A stretch of DNA of 16,195 nucleotides from an uncultured Rhodobacter sp. (GTDB taxonomy: Bacteria > Pseudomonadota > Alphaproteobacteria > Rhodobacterales > Rhodobacteraceae). The notes beneath the pieces were generated by a model. That model was not told the DNA's origin. It did no database searches and saw only the letters and a list, made by a program, of their open reading frames with translations. Positions 1 to 7,666 of the stretch are shown here, one piece after another; positions within the stretch are counted from its first letter, which is position 1; the number at the start of each line of letters is the position of its first letter. The translations under genes and the position numbers were made by a program. The stretch spans positions 1-16,195 of the forward strand of contig CALGTJ010000589.1 in NCBI GenBank assembly GCA_937901435.1, written 5' to 3'.

Positions 1-702
1 CCCGACTGGGACGGGGTCCTGCCAGAGGTGCCCGAAGGGGTCGAGATCCACCGGGTGCCTGCCGATCTGGGGCCTGCGACCAAGGTGCTATACGCCGCGC
101 GCGAATTTCGCGGCGTGGATTGCGACATTCTGCTCTGTGACGATGACCGCCGTTACAAGCCCCATTGGGCGCAGGCCTTTGTCGAGGCGCGCGCGCAGCA
201 TCCGGGCACCTGCATCGCCATCGCCGGGTTCGAGGCGGACCGCTACGGCCAAAGCCAGATGAAGGACCGCCCCCAACCCCGCGCCAAGCGCAAACCCCGC
301 GCCTGGGATATTCCGTTCAAGGCCAAGATGGTCTGGGAATTCCTGTTCCCCCCCGTCGAGCGCAAATATCTGCGCGAACCGACCCGCGTGACGTTCAAGC
401 AATCGGGCTATGTGGATTGCTTCGAGGGCTTTGGCGGCGCGCTGATGCGGCCTGAGTTTTTTGATGATCTCGCCTTTGAAATCCCAGAGGTGATTTGGGC
501 CGTCGATGATGTCTGGCTGTCTGGCAATCTGGCCCGCCTGAATGTGCCGATCTGGGCGCTGGCCGATCAGCACGACACCCAGCACACGCCTGCGGGCATT
601 TCCGACGCGCTGCACAAGGCGCAGATCGAGGGCGCGGACCGCGATGCGGCGAACAAGGCCTGCATCGCCTATTTCCGCGACAGCTACGGGCTGTGGCCCT
701 AG
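1..702 (+). CDS. Glycosyltransferase-like protein, paralog 1 (5' truncated)
   Basis: The reading frame is open from base 1, and its first residues (PDWDGVLPEVPEGVEI) align with residues about 45-60 of the next three genes, so the start lies upstream of the window. The 233 residues present contain an acidic DDD triplet (LLCDDDRRY), which fits the metal/nucleotide-sugar DxD motif of GT-A enzymes. They also contain FKQSGYVDCFEG and a second acidic block, VDDVWLSG, shared by all four paralogs. I infer a cytoplasmic or membrane-associated transferase using a nucleotide-sugar donor; donor and acceptor cannot be read from the sequence. No signal peptide or membrane segment is seen in the part present. 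The stop TAG at 700-702 lies 6 bases before the next start, so the genes are probably co-transcribed. The broad fold call is fairly safe; the exact family is not. Confidence 0.8.
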   Translation, partial: PDWDGVLPEVPEGVEIHRVPADLGPATKVLYAAREFRGVDCDILLCDDDRRYKPHWAQAFVEARAQHPGTCIAIAGFEADRYGQSQMKDRPQPRAKRKPRAWDIPFKAKMVWEFLFPPVERKYLREPTRVTFKQSGYVDCFEGFGGALMRPEFFDDLAFEIPEVIWAVDDVWLSGNLARLNVPIWALADQHDTQHTPAGISDALHKAQIEGADRDAANKACIAYFRDSYGLWP

Positions 703-708
703 ATCGTT

Positions 709-1545
709 ATGCCCGTTATCGTCACCCTTTCCTCTATCCCTCCGCGCTTTGCCGACATGGGGCCGACCCTTGCCAGCCTGCTGGCTCAGGATCAACCTGC
801 GGATCGCATTATCCTATATATTCCAAATACCTACCGCCGCTTTCCCGAGTGGGACGGGGTCCTGCCGAAGGTGCCCGAGGGAGTAGAAATCCACCGCTGT
901 GACACCGACTATGGCCCCGCCACCAAGGTCCTGCCCGCCCTGCGCGCCTTTGCCGGTCAGGACGTCGAGATCCTGTTCTGCGACGATGACCGCGCCTATT
1001 CCCCGCGCCTGATCCGCGAGATGCTAAAGCTGCGGCGCGCGCATCCTGAGGCCGCGCTGTGCAACCGGACCCTGCTGGCCGAAGAGATCACCGACAGCAC
1101 CGGCGCGGATCGTCCCCAGCCGTTTTTGCGCCGCACATGGCGGATCACCGATGTGGGGTTTCAGCTGCGCTTTCTCTGGGCGCAGATCAAGGCGGGGCGC
1201 AATTGGCGCGATGTGACCTCTCCGGGGCGGGAAACCTACAAACGCTCTGGCCACACGGATATTTTCGAGGGCTGCGGCGGCGTGATGGTGCGGCCGGAGT
1301 TTTTCCCAGAGTTCGCCTTTGAGATCCCTGAAAAGCTGTGGATGGTCGATGATATCTGGCTGTCGGGCGTGCTGGCGGCCAACAAGGTCCCGATCTGGTT
1401 TCACTATAAACTCAAATCGCCCCCCGAAACGCGCGCGCGCGATCATGCGGCCCTGTCGGATTCGGTCATCGAAGGGCTGAACCGGGACGCCGCCAACCGC
1501 AACGCCGCGCACTATCTGCAACAGACCTATGGCATCTGGCCTTAA
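709..1545 (+). CDS. Glycosyltransferase-like protein, paralog 2
   Basis: This encodes a 278-residue protein starting MPVIVTLSSIPPRF, which looks like the first beta strand of a GT-A Rossmann-like domain. In order it carries IPPRF (about residue 10), PEWDGVLPKVPEGVEI (about 46-61), YGPATKVL (about 68-75), the acidic triplet in FCDDDRAY (about 90-97), WRITDVGFQLRFLW, YKRSGHTDIFEG, VRPEFF and VDDIWLSG. It ends in GIWP like its sisters. DDD is the probable metal-binding motif; the second acidic block may supply a catalytic or structural residue. ATG 709 is chosen because it matches the paralogs' N-termini. No convincing Shine-Dalgarno precedes it, so translational coupling to the upstream gene, which ends 6 bases earlier, is likely. 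The residues after DDD diverge most between copies, which suggests different acceptors. Substrate unknown. Confidence 0.83.
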   Translation: MPVIVTLSSIPPRFADMGPTLASLLAQDQPADRIILYIPNTYRRFPEWDGVLPKVPEGVEIHRCDTDYGPATKVLPALRAFAGQDVEILFCDDDRAYSPRLIREMLKLRRAHPEAALCNRTLLAEEITDSTGADRPQPFLRRTWRITDVGFQLRFLWAQIKAGRNWRDVTSPGRETYKRSGHTDIFEGCGGVMVRPEFFPEFAFEIPEKLWMVDDIWLSGVLAANKVPIWFHYKLKSPPETRARDHAALSDSVIEGLNRDAANRNAAHYLQQTYGIWP

Positions 1546-1555
1546 GGACCTCTTT

Positions 1556-2389
1556 ATGTTGATCATCTCTCTTTCCGCGATCCCGCCGCGCTTTGGCAAG
1601 ATGCGCGCCACATTGGACAGTCTGGTGGCGCAAACGGCAGATATTGCAAAGATCCTTCTGTATATTCCAGAGACCTTTCGACGCTTTCCCGAGTGGGATG
1701 GCACGCTGCCCGATGTGCCCGAAGGCGTCGAGATTCGCCGCTGCGCGCAGGATCTGGGACCGGCCACCAAAGTGCTGCCTGCCGCGCGCGAGTTTGGCGG
1801 CGTGGAGTGTGACATTCTGTTTTGCGACGACGATCACATCTATGCCCGGCACTGGGCGCAAAGCTTTGTCGATCTCAAGGCGCGCCACCCCGGCTGCATC
1901 ATCGCACAAGGCGGCATTCAGGCGCATCTAGTGGCGGGTGGCACGGGCAGGCGCGACTTGCAACCCCGCGCAGTGCGCCAGTTTCGCATCACCGATATCG
2001 GGTTTCAGCTGCGCTACCTCTGGCAGGATCTGACCCATTGGAAGACCCGCCACACCCTCACCGCCCCGCCCCGTCGCGTGTTCAAGCGATCCGGCTATGT
2101 GGACGTGTTCGAGGGCTACGCGGGCGTGCTGGTGCGCCCCGAGATGTTTGACGATGAATTCTACGACATTCCCCCCGTGCTCTGGGGTGTCGATGACGTC
2201 TGGCTGTCGGGCATGATGACCCGGCGCGGCATCCCGATCTGGCTCGAAGGACGCATCCTTGACCCACGCGACAGCGAGGCCGAACGGCACGCGCCGCTGG
2301 CCCTCTCGGTGATCGACGGCGCGGACCGGCAAACCGCGAACCGCGAAGGCATGCTCTATTTCCGCAAAAATCACGGCATCTGGGAGTAA
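1556..2389 (+). CDS. Glycosyltransferase-like protein, paralog 3
   Basis: This encodes 277 residues starting MLIISLSAIPPRFGKM. An in-frame start at 1529 exists, but it would overlap the previous gene. ATG 1556 has an AAGGA Shine-Dalgarno five to seven bases upstream and matches the N-termini of the sister genes. Conserved blocks are FPEWDGTLPDVPEGVEI, LGPATKVL, the acidic triplet in FCDDDHIY, FRITDIGFQLRYLW, FKRSGYVDVFEG, VRPEMF and VDDVWLSG. The family resembles GT2-like GT-A glycosyltransferases; the precise family is an inference. No membrane segment or signal peptide is visible, so the enzyme is probably cytoplasmic, acting on a glycan precursor. It is the third gene of a tight same-strand array, 10 bases after paralog 2 and 6 before paralog 4. 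Confidence 0.83.
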   Translation: MLIISLSAIPPRFGKMRATLDSLVAQTADIAKILLYIPETFRRFPEWDGTLPDVPEGVEIRRCAQDLGPATKVLPAAREFGGVECDILFCDDDHIYARHWAQSFVDLKARHPGCIIAQGGIQAHLVAGGTGRRDLQPRAVRQFRITDIGFQLRYLWQDLTHWKTRHTLTAPPRRVFKRSGYVDVFEGYAGVLVRPEMFDDEFYDIPPVLWGVDDVWLSGMMTRRGIPIWLEGRILDPRDSEAERHAPLALSVIDGADRQTANREGMLYFRKNHGIWE

Positions 2390-2395
2390 CCGGTC

Positions 2396-3217
2396 ATGTT
2401 CGTCATTTCCCTCTCTGCCGTGCCGCCCCGCTTTGGCAAATTCGGCGTCACCCTGGACACATTGCTGCGCCAGACCGCGCCAATCGACAAGATCCTGTTG
2501 TATATTCCCCATAGCTATCAACGCTTTCCCGACTGGGATGGCACCCTGCCAGAGGTGCCAGAGGGGGTCGAAATCCGCCGCTGTGCAGACTACGGGCCCG
2601 CAACCAAGGTGCTGGGCGCGGTAAAGGAGTTTCAGGGACAGGACGTGGACATCCTCTTTGGCGATGACGACTGGTATTACCGTCGCTACTGGGCCGCCAA
2701 GTTTCTTGCCGCCAAGACACGCCATCCCGGCTGCGCCATCGCCATGCGCGGGATGGAGGCCAGCACCGTCTCTGACGCCAGTGCCGCACGCGACCTGCAA
2801 CCGCGCGCCCAAAGACGCTGGCGCATCACCGATATGGAATTTCAACTGCTCTACCTGCTGCGCCAGTTGCGCCACGGCAAAGACGTGCTGGAGCCGGGCC
2901 GCCGGGTATTTCGCCGCTCTGGTTATGTGGATATCTTCGAGGGCTGCTGCGGCGTGCTGGTGCGCCCCGAGATGTTCGACGACGTGGTCTTTGACATCCC
3001 TGACGTCGCCTTCAGCGTCGATGACATGTGGCTTTCCGGCATGCTTGCGCGCAAGAATGTCCCGATCTGGCTGCGCGCAAATACCCGCGAGCCGGAACAG
3101 ACAGAGGCCGAACTCGAAGCGCCGCTGGTCCGCTCTGTCGTGGGCGGCATGAACCGCGAACAAGCCAACCGAGCCACCGTCAAATACCTGCGCGAAACCT
3201 ATGGGATCTGGCCCTGA
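2396..3217 (+). CDS. Glycosyltransferase-like protein, paralog 4
   Basis: This encodes 273 residues starting MFVISLSAVPPRFGKF, the last of the tandem array. It shares FPDWDGTLPEVPEGVEIRR, YGPATKVL, WRITDMEFQLLYLL, FRRSGYVDIFEGCCG, VRPEMF and VDDMWLSG with its sisters. Its acidic triplet sits in LFGDDDWYY, so the Cys that precedes DDD in the other three copies is Gly here. It is one residue shorter before the YGPATKVL block. These changes and a divergent middle (about residues 115-150) suggest its specificity has drifted from the others. There is no clear ribosome binding site; the start is 6 bases after the previous stop, pointing to coupled translation. It ends before a hairpin-rich repeat and faces a convergent glycosyltransferase. 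Confidence 0.83.
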   Translation: MFVISLSAVPPRFGKFGVTLDTLLRQTAPIDKILLYIPHSYQRFPDWDGTLPEVPEGVEIRRCADYGPATKVLGAVKEFQGQDVDILFGDDDWYYRRYWAAKFLAAKTRHPGCAIAMRGMEASTVSDASAARDLQPRAQRRWRITDMEFQLLYLLRQLRHGKDVLEPGRRVFRRSGYVDIFEGCCGVLVRPEMFDDVVFDIPDVAFSVDDMWLSGMLARKNVPIWLRANTREPEQTEAELEAPLVRSVVGGMNREQANRATVKYLRETYGIWP

Positions 3218-3240
3218 GCGCGAAACCTGCCTTTGCAGCT

Positions 3241-3312
3241 TCATCTTGGTGCAAATACTCCGGGGGTGTGGGGGCTGGCCCCCACCGGGTCGGATTTGCC
3301 AAGGCAAATTCG
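3241..3312. repeat. Intergenic repeat with two hairpins in a convergent gap
   Basis: This stretch lies between two convergent genes and holds two inverted repeats. The first is GTGGGGGC-TG-GCCCCCAC at 3268-3285. The second is ATTTGCC-AA-GGCAAAT at 3294-3309, extendable to 3291-3312 with one G-T pair. Read on the - strand, the unit contains a C-rich hairpin, then CCGGAGTATTTGCACCAAG. I recall very similar strings from many Rhodobacteraceae intergenic regions. The likely role is a bidirectional transcription barrier or REP-like element. Neither hairpin is followed by a clear T tract, so a classical intrinsic terminator is not certain. The repeat identity is from memory and unchecked. Confidence 0.55.
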
Positions 3313-3319
3313 AAGACAG

Positions 3320-4330
3320 CTAGGCGATGACCGCGCCCAGATCTTCAGCACCCATCGCCATGAAATCCTGATAACGCATCCGCAGCGACGGCAGATCCTC
3401 GCGTCCAAACAAAACGCGCCGCCATGTTTCCAGCAGCATCGGCGCAAAATCGAACTCAGAGTCCAGGATCCGCTCTCGCTCTGCCGCCAGAAACGCGGGC
3501 GTTACCGTTTCCCAGTCCTGCACGATCACTACGGGCAGGTCATCGAAAAGGCTGTTGATCGGCAAGACAGGGATGACGGGCACAGAGCCCAGCAGGATCG
3601 CCTCCCATGTACGGTGGCAATCCATGCCGACGCCGCGCGGGCTCATGGTGAAGAAAAAACCAGAATTGCGCCTCCAACTGGCGGTGCGGGCCACCTGGTC
3701 GGGTTCGTAATAACAGGATGCCTCCGGCAGCGCCTTCACCACCTCTGCGCGATCCCCGTTGCCAATGGCGAAATGCCAGTTGCAATAGCCCTGCACCCGG
3801 CGTTGCGACAGATTCGGCGAGAGGGCGCGCACCAGATGCAGCACCTCTTCCTGCGCGCGCGCCGAGGCACTTGGCCCCCACTCGGGGCGGCGGTTACCGG
3901 CGATGGTGTGATAGTCCAGACCGATGGCCATGGGTGTCAGTTTGGGGTGGGCATAGGCCAGATTCTGCGCGTGCCAGTGGATCAGATGCGGGTGGCTCAG
4001 GATCTTTTTCAGAACCTTTTCCCCGACCACTTCTGCACTCACCGAGGGGTCCGCATCGCCTGTCACAAGGACAAAAGGCGACTCGATCTTGGGCAAGGCC
4101 CAGCGCGCAAAGTGCTTTACCGCCGTTACATGCACATAAATCCGCCCACCCGCCTGATGCGTCTTCAGCGCCGCGCGCGGCCAGCGTTTGGCGAAGTCAT
4201 TGGGCAGCGGTTGGTGAGTTTCGCAGAGCTTCATCACCCCTTTGGAGCCAACAAAGAGACACGAGGTCTCGCCTTCCATCCGGTCCCGCTTGGCACTCTT
4301 TTCAAGCTGGCTGCGGCGGGTGTTGAACAT
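3320..4330 (-). CDS. Exostosin-like (GT47-type) glycosyltransferase
   Basis: This encodes 336 residues from ATG 4330. The open frame continues upstream through the tRNA gene, so starts beyond 4363 are rejected. A later start at 4279 (MEGETSCLFVG) is possible, and neither has a strong Shine-Dalgarno. The C-terminal half carries FFFTMSPRGVGMDCHRTWEA followed by ILLGSVPVI (about residues 225-253). This resembles the exostosin/GT47 nucleotide-sugar-binding region, where an R-x-WEAL-x-GCIPV pattern is typical. SPFVLVTGDAD (about 84-94) fits a core strand followed by acidic residues. No signal peptide or membrane helix is evident. Role inferred: transfer of a sugar to a cell-surface glycan, in keeping with the four glycosyltransferase-like genes that converge on it. 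It begins 33 bases downstream of tRNA-Gly on the same strand and may share its transcript. Confidence 0.68.
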   Translation of the reverse strand: MFNTRRSQLEKSAKRDRMEGETSCLFVGSKGVMKLCETHQPLPNDFAKRWPRAALKTHQAGGRIYVHVTAVKHFARWALPKIESPFVLVTGDADPSVSAEVVGEKVLKKILSHPHLIHWHAQNLAYAHPKLTPMAIGLDYHTIAGNRRPEWGPSASARAQEEVLHLVRALSPNLSQRRVQGYCNWHFAIGNGDRAEVVKALPEASCYYEPDQVARTASWRRNSGFFFTMSPRGVGMDCHRTWEAILLGSVPVIPVLPINSLFDDLPVVIVQDWETVTPAFLAAERERILDSEFDFAPMLLETWRRVLFGREDLPSLRMRYQDFMAMGAEDLGAVIA

Positions 4331-4362
4331 CAGGACAATGTATCGCCATTTGCATGGAAGGT

Positions 4363-4436
4363 TGGAGCGGGCGGCGGGAATCGAACCCGCGTCTTTAGCT
4401 TGGAAGGCTAAGGTCTTACCATTACACAACGCCCGC
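4363..4436 (-). tRNA. tRNA-Gly (anticodon UCC), CCA encoded
   Basis: Read on the - strand, the gene starts GCGGGCG (4436-4430), and its 3' acceptor arm CGCCCGC (4373-4367) pairs with it perfectly. The discriminator T at 4366 and an encoded CCA at 4365-4363 follow. The anticodon stem TTAGC/GCTAA encloses the loop CTTCCAA, which gives anticodon TCC (glycine, GGA/GGG codons). The T arm is GCGGG-TTCGATT-CCCGC. The total is 74 bases, normal for tRNA-Gly. A promoter lies just upstream and a glycosyltransferase gene follows downstream on the same strand. Confidence 0.97.
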
Positions 4437-4448
4437 ATTGCGCATGAA

Positions 4449-4477
4449 CGCATATTTCATAGCTCAAACGGGGTCAA
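4449..4477 (-). promoter_or_regulatory. Sigma-70-type promoter of tRNA-Gly
   Basis: On the - strand, TTGACC (4477-4472) is followed after exactly 17 bases by TATGCG (4454-4449). The tRNA 5' end is 12 bases further on. The -35 box matches the consensus in five of six positions and the -10 box in three. The position is right for a short 5' leader to be trimmed by RNase P. This is the best promoter in the window by spacing and position. Confidence 0.55.
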
Positions 4478-4597
4478 GTGAGATATCCTTAAAGAGGTGC
4501 TGCCGCAGGGGCGATCTGTGAAATCCCTGCACAGAGAGTGATATTTTGGATAGAATGCAGTGTAAAAGACCGCTGCGTGAGGTCAGGAGAATGCGAC

Positions 4598-7500
4598 ATG
4601 GCCCATATTTCAAGTGACAGCGTGGTCCATGCGCTGCGCGGTGCTGTCATGGCAGGGGCGATTTGGCTTGTTTGTCTCGCACTAAGCCCGGCGCTTGCGC
4701 AAAAGATGTCAGCCAACGAAGAAGCATTGGTCGTTCAGACCTTCGAGATCACCCAAAACGCCCGCGATCTGTTTGTGCGCGGTGACTTTGACACAGCAGA
4801 AGAGATGTTCCGCGAGGTGGTCGATCTGCAACGCGCAAGCCCCGACCACTCGCCCCTGTCGCTGGCCGCTGCCCTGCATAATCTGGCGGCGACGCTGGCG
4901 GAATTGGGGAGGCTGACCGAGGCGGCCCCCCCTTGCGCAAGAGGCGTTGCAGTTGCGCCAGACCAATGGGGCGGTTGCCAATGCGCTGGTCAGTTCCCTG
5001 CAACTGCTTTCGACGATCCAGAACGATCTGGGGCACTATGCGCAGGCGCGCCAACTCTCGACGCGCGCGGTCGAGCTTGGCCTTGGGGGGCAAGGCGTGG
5101 ACCCGGCCAATCTGATCCGCAACGTCGCGGCCCTTGCCTATCTGACCGCAACGGATGGCGATCTGGAAGGCGGCATCGCCCTGATCAATCAGGTGGTGCC
5201 GATGCTGGGCGATCTGCCCCCCGCCGATGTGGCGCGGGTGATCAATACGGTCGGGCGGCTGACCTCTATGACGGGCGATCTGGCCGCGGCCGAGACCTAT
5301 TACCGCGAGGCCGTGGCACGCTCTGCCCGCCTGCCCGTGTCGTCCGCGTGGAGCGATGCGGACAAGGCAACGGTGCTGAACAATCTGGCCGCCTTGTTGC
5401 TGCAACAGGGGCGGCTGGACGAGGCAGAGGTCTTGTTCACTAAAGCCAATGAGACGCTTTTGGCAAGCGGTTTCACCCGGACGCCCCTGCGCGCCACGGT
5501 GCTTGACGGATTGGGCGAGGTGGCGCGCGCGCGCCAGCTTTACACCGAAGCCTTCGCGCATCAGAGCGAGGCACTGACCCTACGCCTTGCCAGCCTGCCC
5601 GACACCCATCCGGCGGTGGGCGCATCCCTGTCGAATATGGGGCTGACGTTGCTGTTTGACGGGCAGGCAGAGGCCGCGGTGGAGGCCTTGCAAAAAGCAG
5701 TAGAGATCCAGACCGTCAACGGCGACACCCTGCGAGAGGCCCGCGCGCGGATCAACCTGTCGGGCGCGCTGGCGGTGCTGGGACGGGGATCAGAGGCGGT
5801 TGTCTTGGCAGCACAGGCCAGCGAGGCGCTGGAACGGCGTCTGCCAAAGGGTCACCCAGAGCACACAGCCGCGCAATTCAATGTGGCTTGGCTGGCGCTG
5901 GCAGCAGGCCAGCCCGATCAGGCGATGACGCAGGCCCGATTGGCACTGGCGTCCTATCGCAACAGCGCGCGGCGCTTGGGGGCGGTTAATACGGTCGGCG
6001 CAGATCAGTTGCGCAGTGATCGCCGGCAGGTGCTGGCGCTGGTCTCTGCCCTTTGGGACGGCGGCGGGGAACCGGACGGGCAAACCGATCTGGCAGCGGC
6101 GTTCGAGGCGGCGCAATGGGCGCAGTCCTCTGCGGCGGGCCAAAGCGCGCGACGACTGGCGGCGCGCTTTGCCGCCGGAGAAGGTGAGATCGCAGATCTG
6201 GCACGGCGCAAGCAGGATCTGGTGAACCAGTGGCGCGCAATCGATCAACGCTATCTGGCGCAGGTGGCTCTGGCGCGCGCAGAGACAGCGCAAGAGGACG
6301 GTCTTGTGACGCGTGCCGCCGATCTGACCCGGCAGATCGATGCGTTGGACGCAGAGATCCTGACACGCTTTCCCGCCTATGCCGCGTTGACCCAACCCGG
6401 TGCGGTGTCCGTGGCACAGGTGCAGGCGCTGCTCGCCCCGTCAGAGGCGGTGTTGCTGCCGATCACGACCCCGGACGAGACCTATGTCTTTGCGATCACG
6501 TCAGATGCGGCGGTCTGGGCGCGCAGTTCCCTGACCGAGGTCACGCTGGACAGCGCCGTGCGTCGGGTGCGCGCCGATCTGGATGGCAGCGGTGTGCTGC
6601 GCGCGGGCGTGGCGTTAACCTCGTCGGTGGCAAAGCGCGGGCCAAGGTTCGACCGCACCGCCGCGCATGAGTTGTATCAACAGCTTTTCGCGCCGGTGGC
6701 CGAGGTTTTGAACACCCGGCAAACGGTCTTGGTCGTGCAAGAGGGCGCGCTGGCAGGCTTGCCTTTGTCATTGCTGGTTGCCTCTGCGCCCGAGGGCGAG
6801 GACAGCGACCCCGAGGCCCTACGCGCCACCGATTGGGTGATGCGCCATTTCGCGATCTCGACCCTGCCCAGCGTGTCGAGCCTTGTGACCCAGCGCCGCT
6901 ATCGCAACCCGGTTCAACCGTCAGAGGCCTTTGCCGGGTTCGGCGATCCCACGTTTCAAAGAGCACAGGTCATCGCCACAGCCATGCCCCCGCAGAGCGT
7001 TTCCGCATTTTACACCCGTGGCCTTGCCGACCCCGCCGCCTTGGGCGCCCTGCCTCCGCTGCCCGGCACGCGGCGCGAAGTGCTGGCCCTTGCGCGCGCG
7101 TTGGATGCCCCCGACACGGCGGTGCGGCTGGGGGCCGAGGCGACAGAGACGGCAGTGAAATCGTCTGACCTGTTGCGCCGCGCCTCGATTGTGGCTTTTG
7201 CCACCCACGGGCTGGTGGCAGGCGATATCAGTGGCTTGGCCGAACCTGCGCTGGCGCTGACCGCCTCAGAGGTGACGGGGCTGTCGCTAAGCGCGGATTA
7301 AGTGATCCTGTCCGCCTGCAATACCGCCGCGCCGGATGGATCGGTGGGCGGCGAGGGATTGTCGGGGCTGGCGAGCGCATTTTTCTACGCAGGCGCAAGA
7401 TCGCTGTTGGTCTCGCACTGGCCCGTGCGCGACGATGCAGCGGCCTGGCTGACACAGCATGCGGTCGAAACGGTGGCGCGCGAAGGCGTCAGCTATGGCG

Positions 7501-7604
7501 AGGCCCTGCGGCGTGCGATGCTGGACCTGATGCAGACAGAGGCGCTGCCGGGTGCGTTCCACCCCGCCGTCTGGGCCCCGTTTGCGGTGGTGGGCGCGGG
7601 ATAA
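4598..7604 (+). pseudogene. Exported TPR-CHAT protease-like protein, disrupted by a frameshift and a stop
   Basis: The start ATG 4598 has AGGAGA seven bases upstream. Residues 1-34 form a signal peptide (basic R14, hydrophobic core, ending SPALA-Q), so the product was meant for export. TPR-like helical repeats follow, for example ALHNLAATLAELGRLTEA and LNNLAALLLQQGRLDEAEVL. The C-terminal third is a CHAT domain (caspase-like, HetF-associated with TPRs) with catalytic His in FATHG (codon 7206-7208) and Cys in LSACNTA (codon 7317-7319). Lesion 1: the C7 run at 4926-4932 shifts the frame after LTEAAP. Six Cs would give LTEAAPLAQEALQLRQ and join the frames. Lesion 2: TAA at 7299-7301, in frame between His and Cys. 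Corrected, the protein would be about 1,000 residues. As written, translation runs out of frame to 5443. Sequencing error could explain lesion 1 but less readily both. The neighbours do not suggest a target. Confidence 0.82.
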
Positions 7605-7666
7605 ATCGGGCTGTTCGTCTGGGTTTGACCTGCTAGAGTTGGGCGACATCTGGCAGGGGTAATCGC

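Noticed and set aside
1928..3307. Long open frame on the - strand (459 codons) opposite glycosyltransferase paralogs 3 and 4
   Set aside because: It is antisense to two genes with clear conserved blocks. It repeats low-complexity His/Ala/Val-rich text typical of the complement of high-GC codons, and its own internal repetition mirrors the paralogs.
3233..4411. Long + strand open frame (392 codons) opposite the exostosin-like gene
   Set aside because: It runs through the intergenic repeat and the tRNA gene, shows no domain, and the - strand frame has family motifs.
4363..4436. tRNA-Gly as an attachment site for an integrated element
   Set aside because: No integrase, no repeat of the tRNA 3' end elsewhere in the window, and no change in gene character across it.
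4330..4453. N-terminal extension of the exostosin-like gene to 4453
   Set aside because: It would overlap the whole tRNA-Gly gene; the tRNA structure is unambiguous.
7299..7301. Programmed read-through or recoding of the TAA in the CHAT gene
   Set aside because: TAA is the least leaky stop, no selenocysteine or other recoding element is seen, and an upstream frameshift already breaks the gene.
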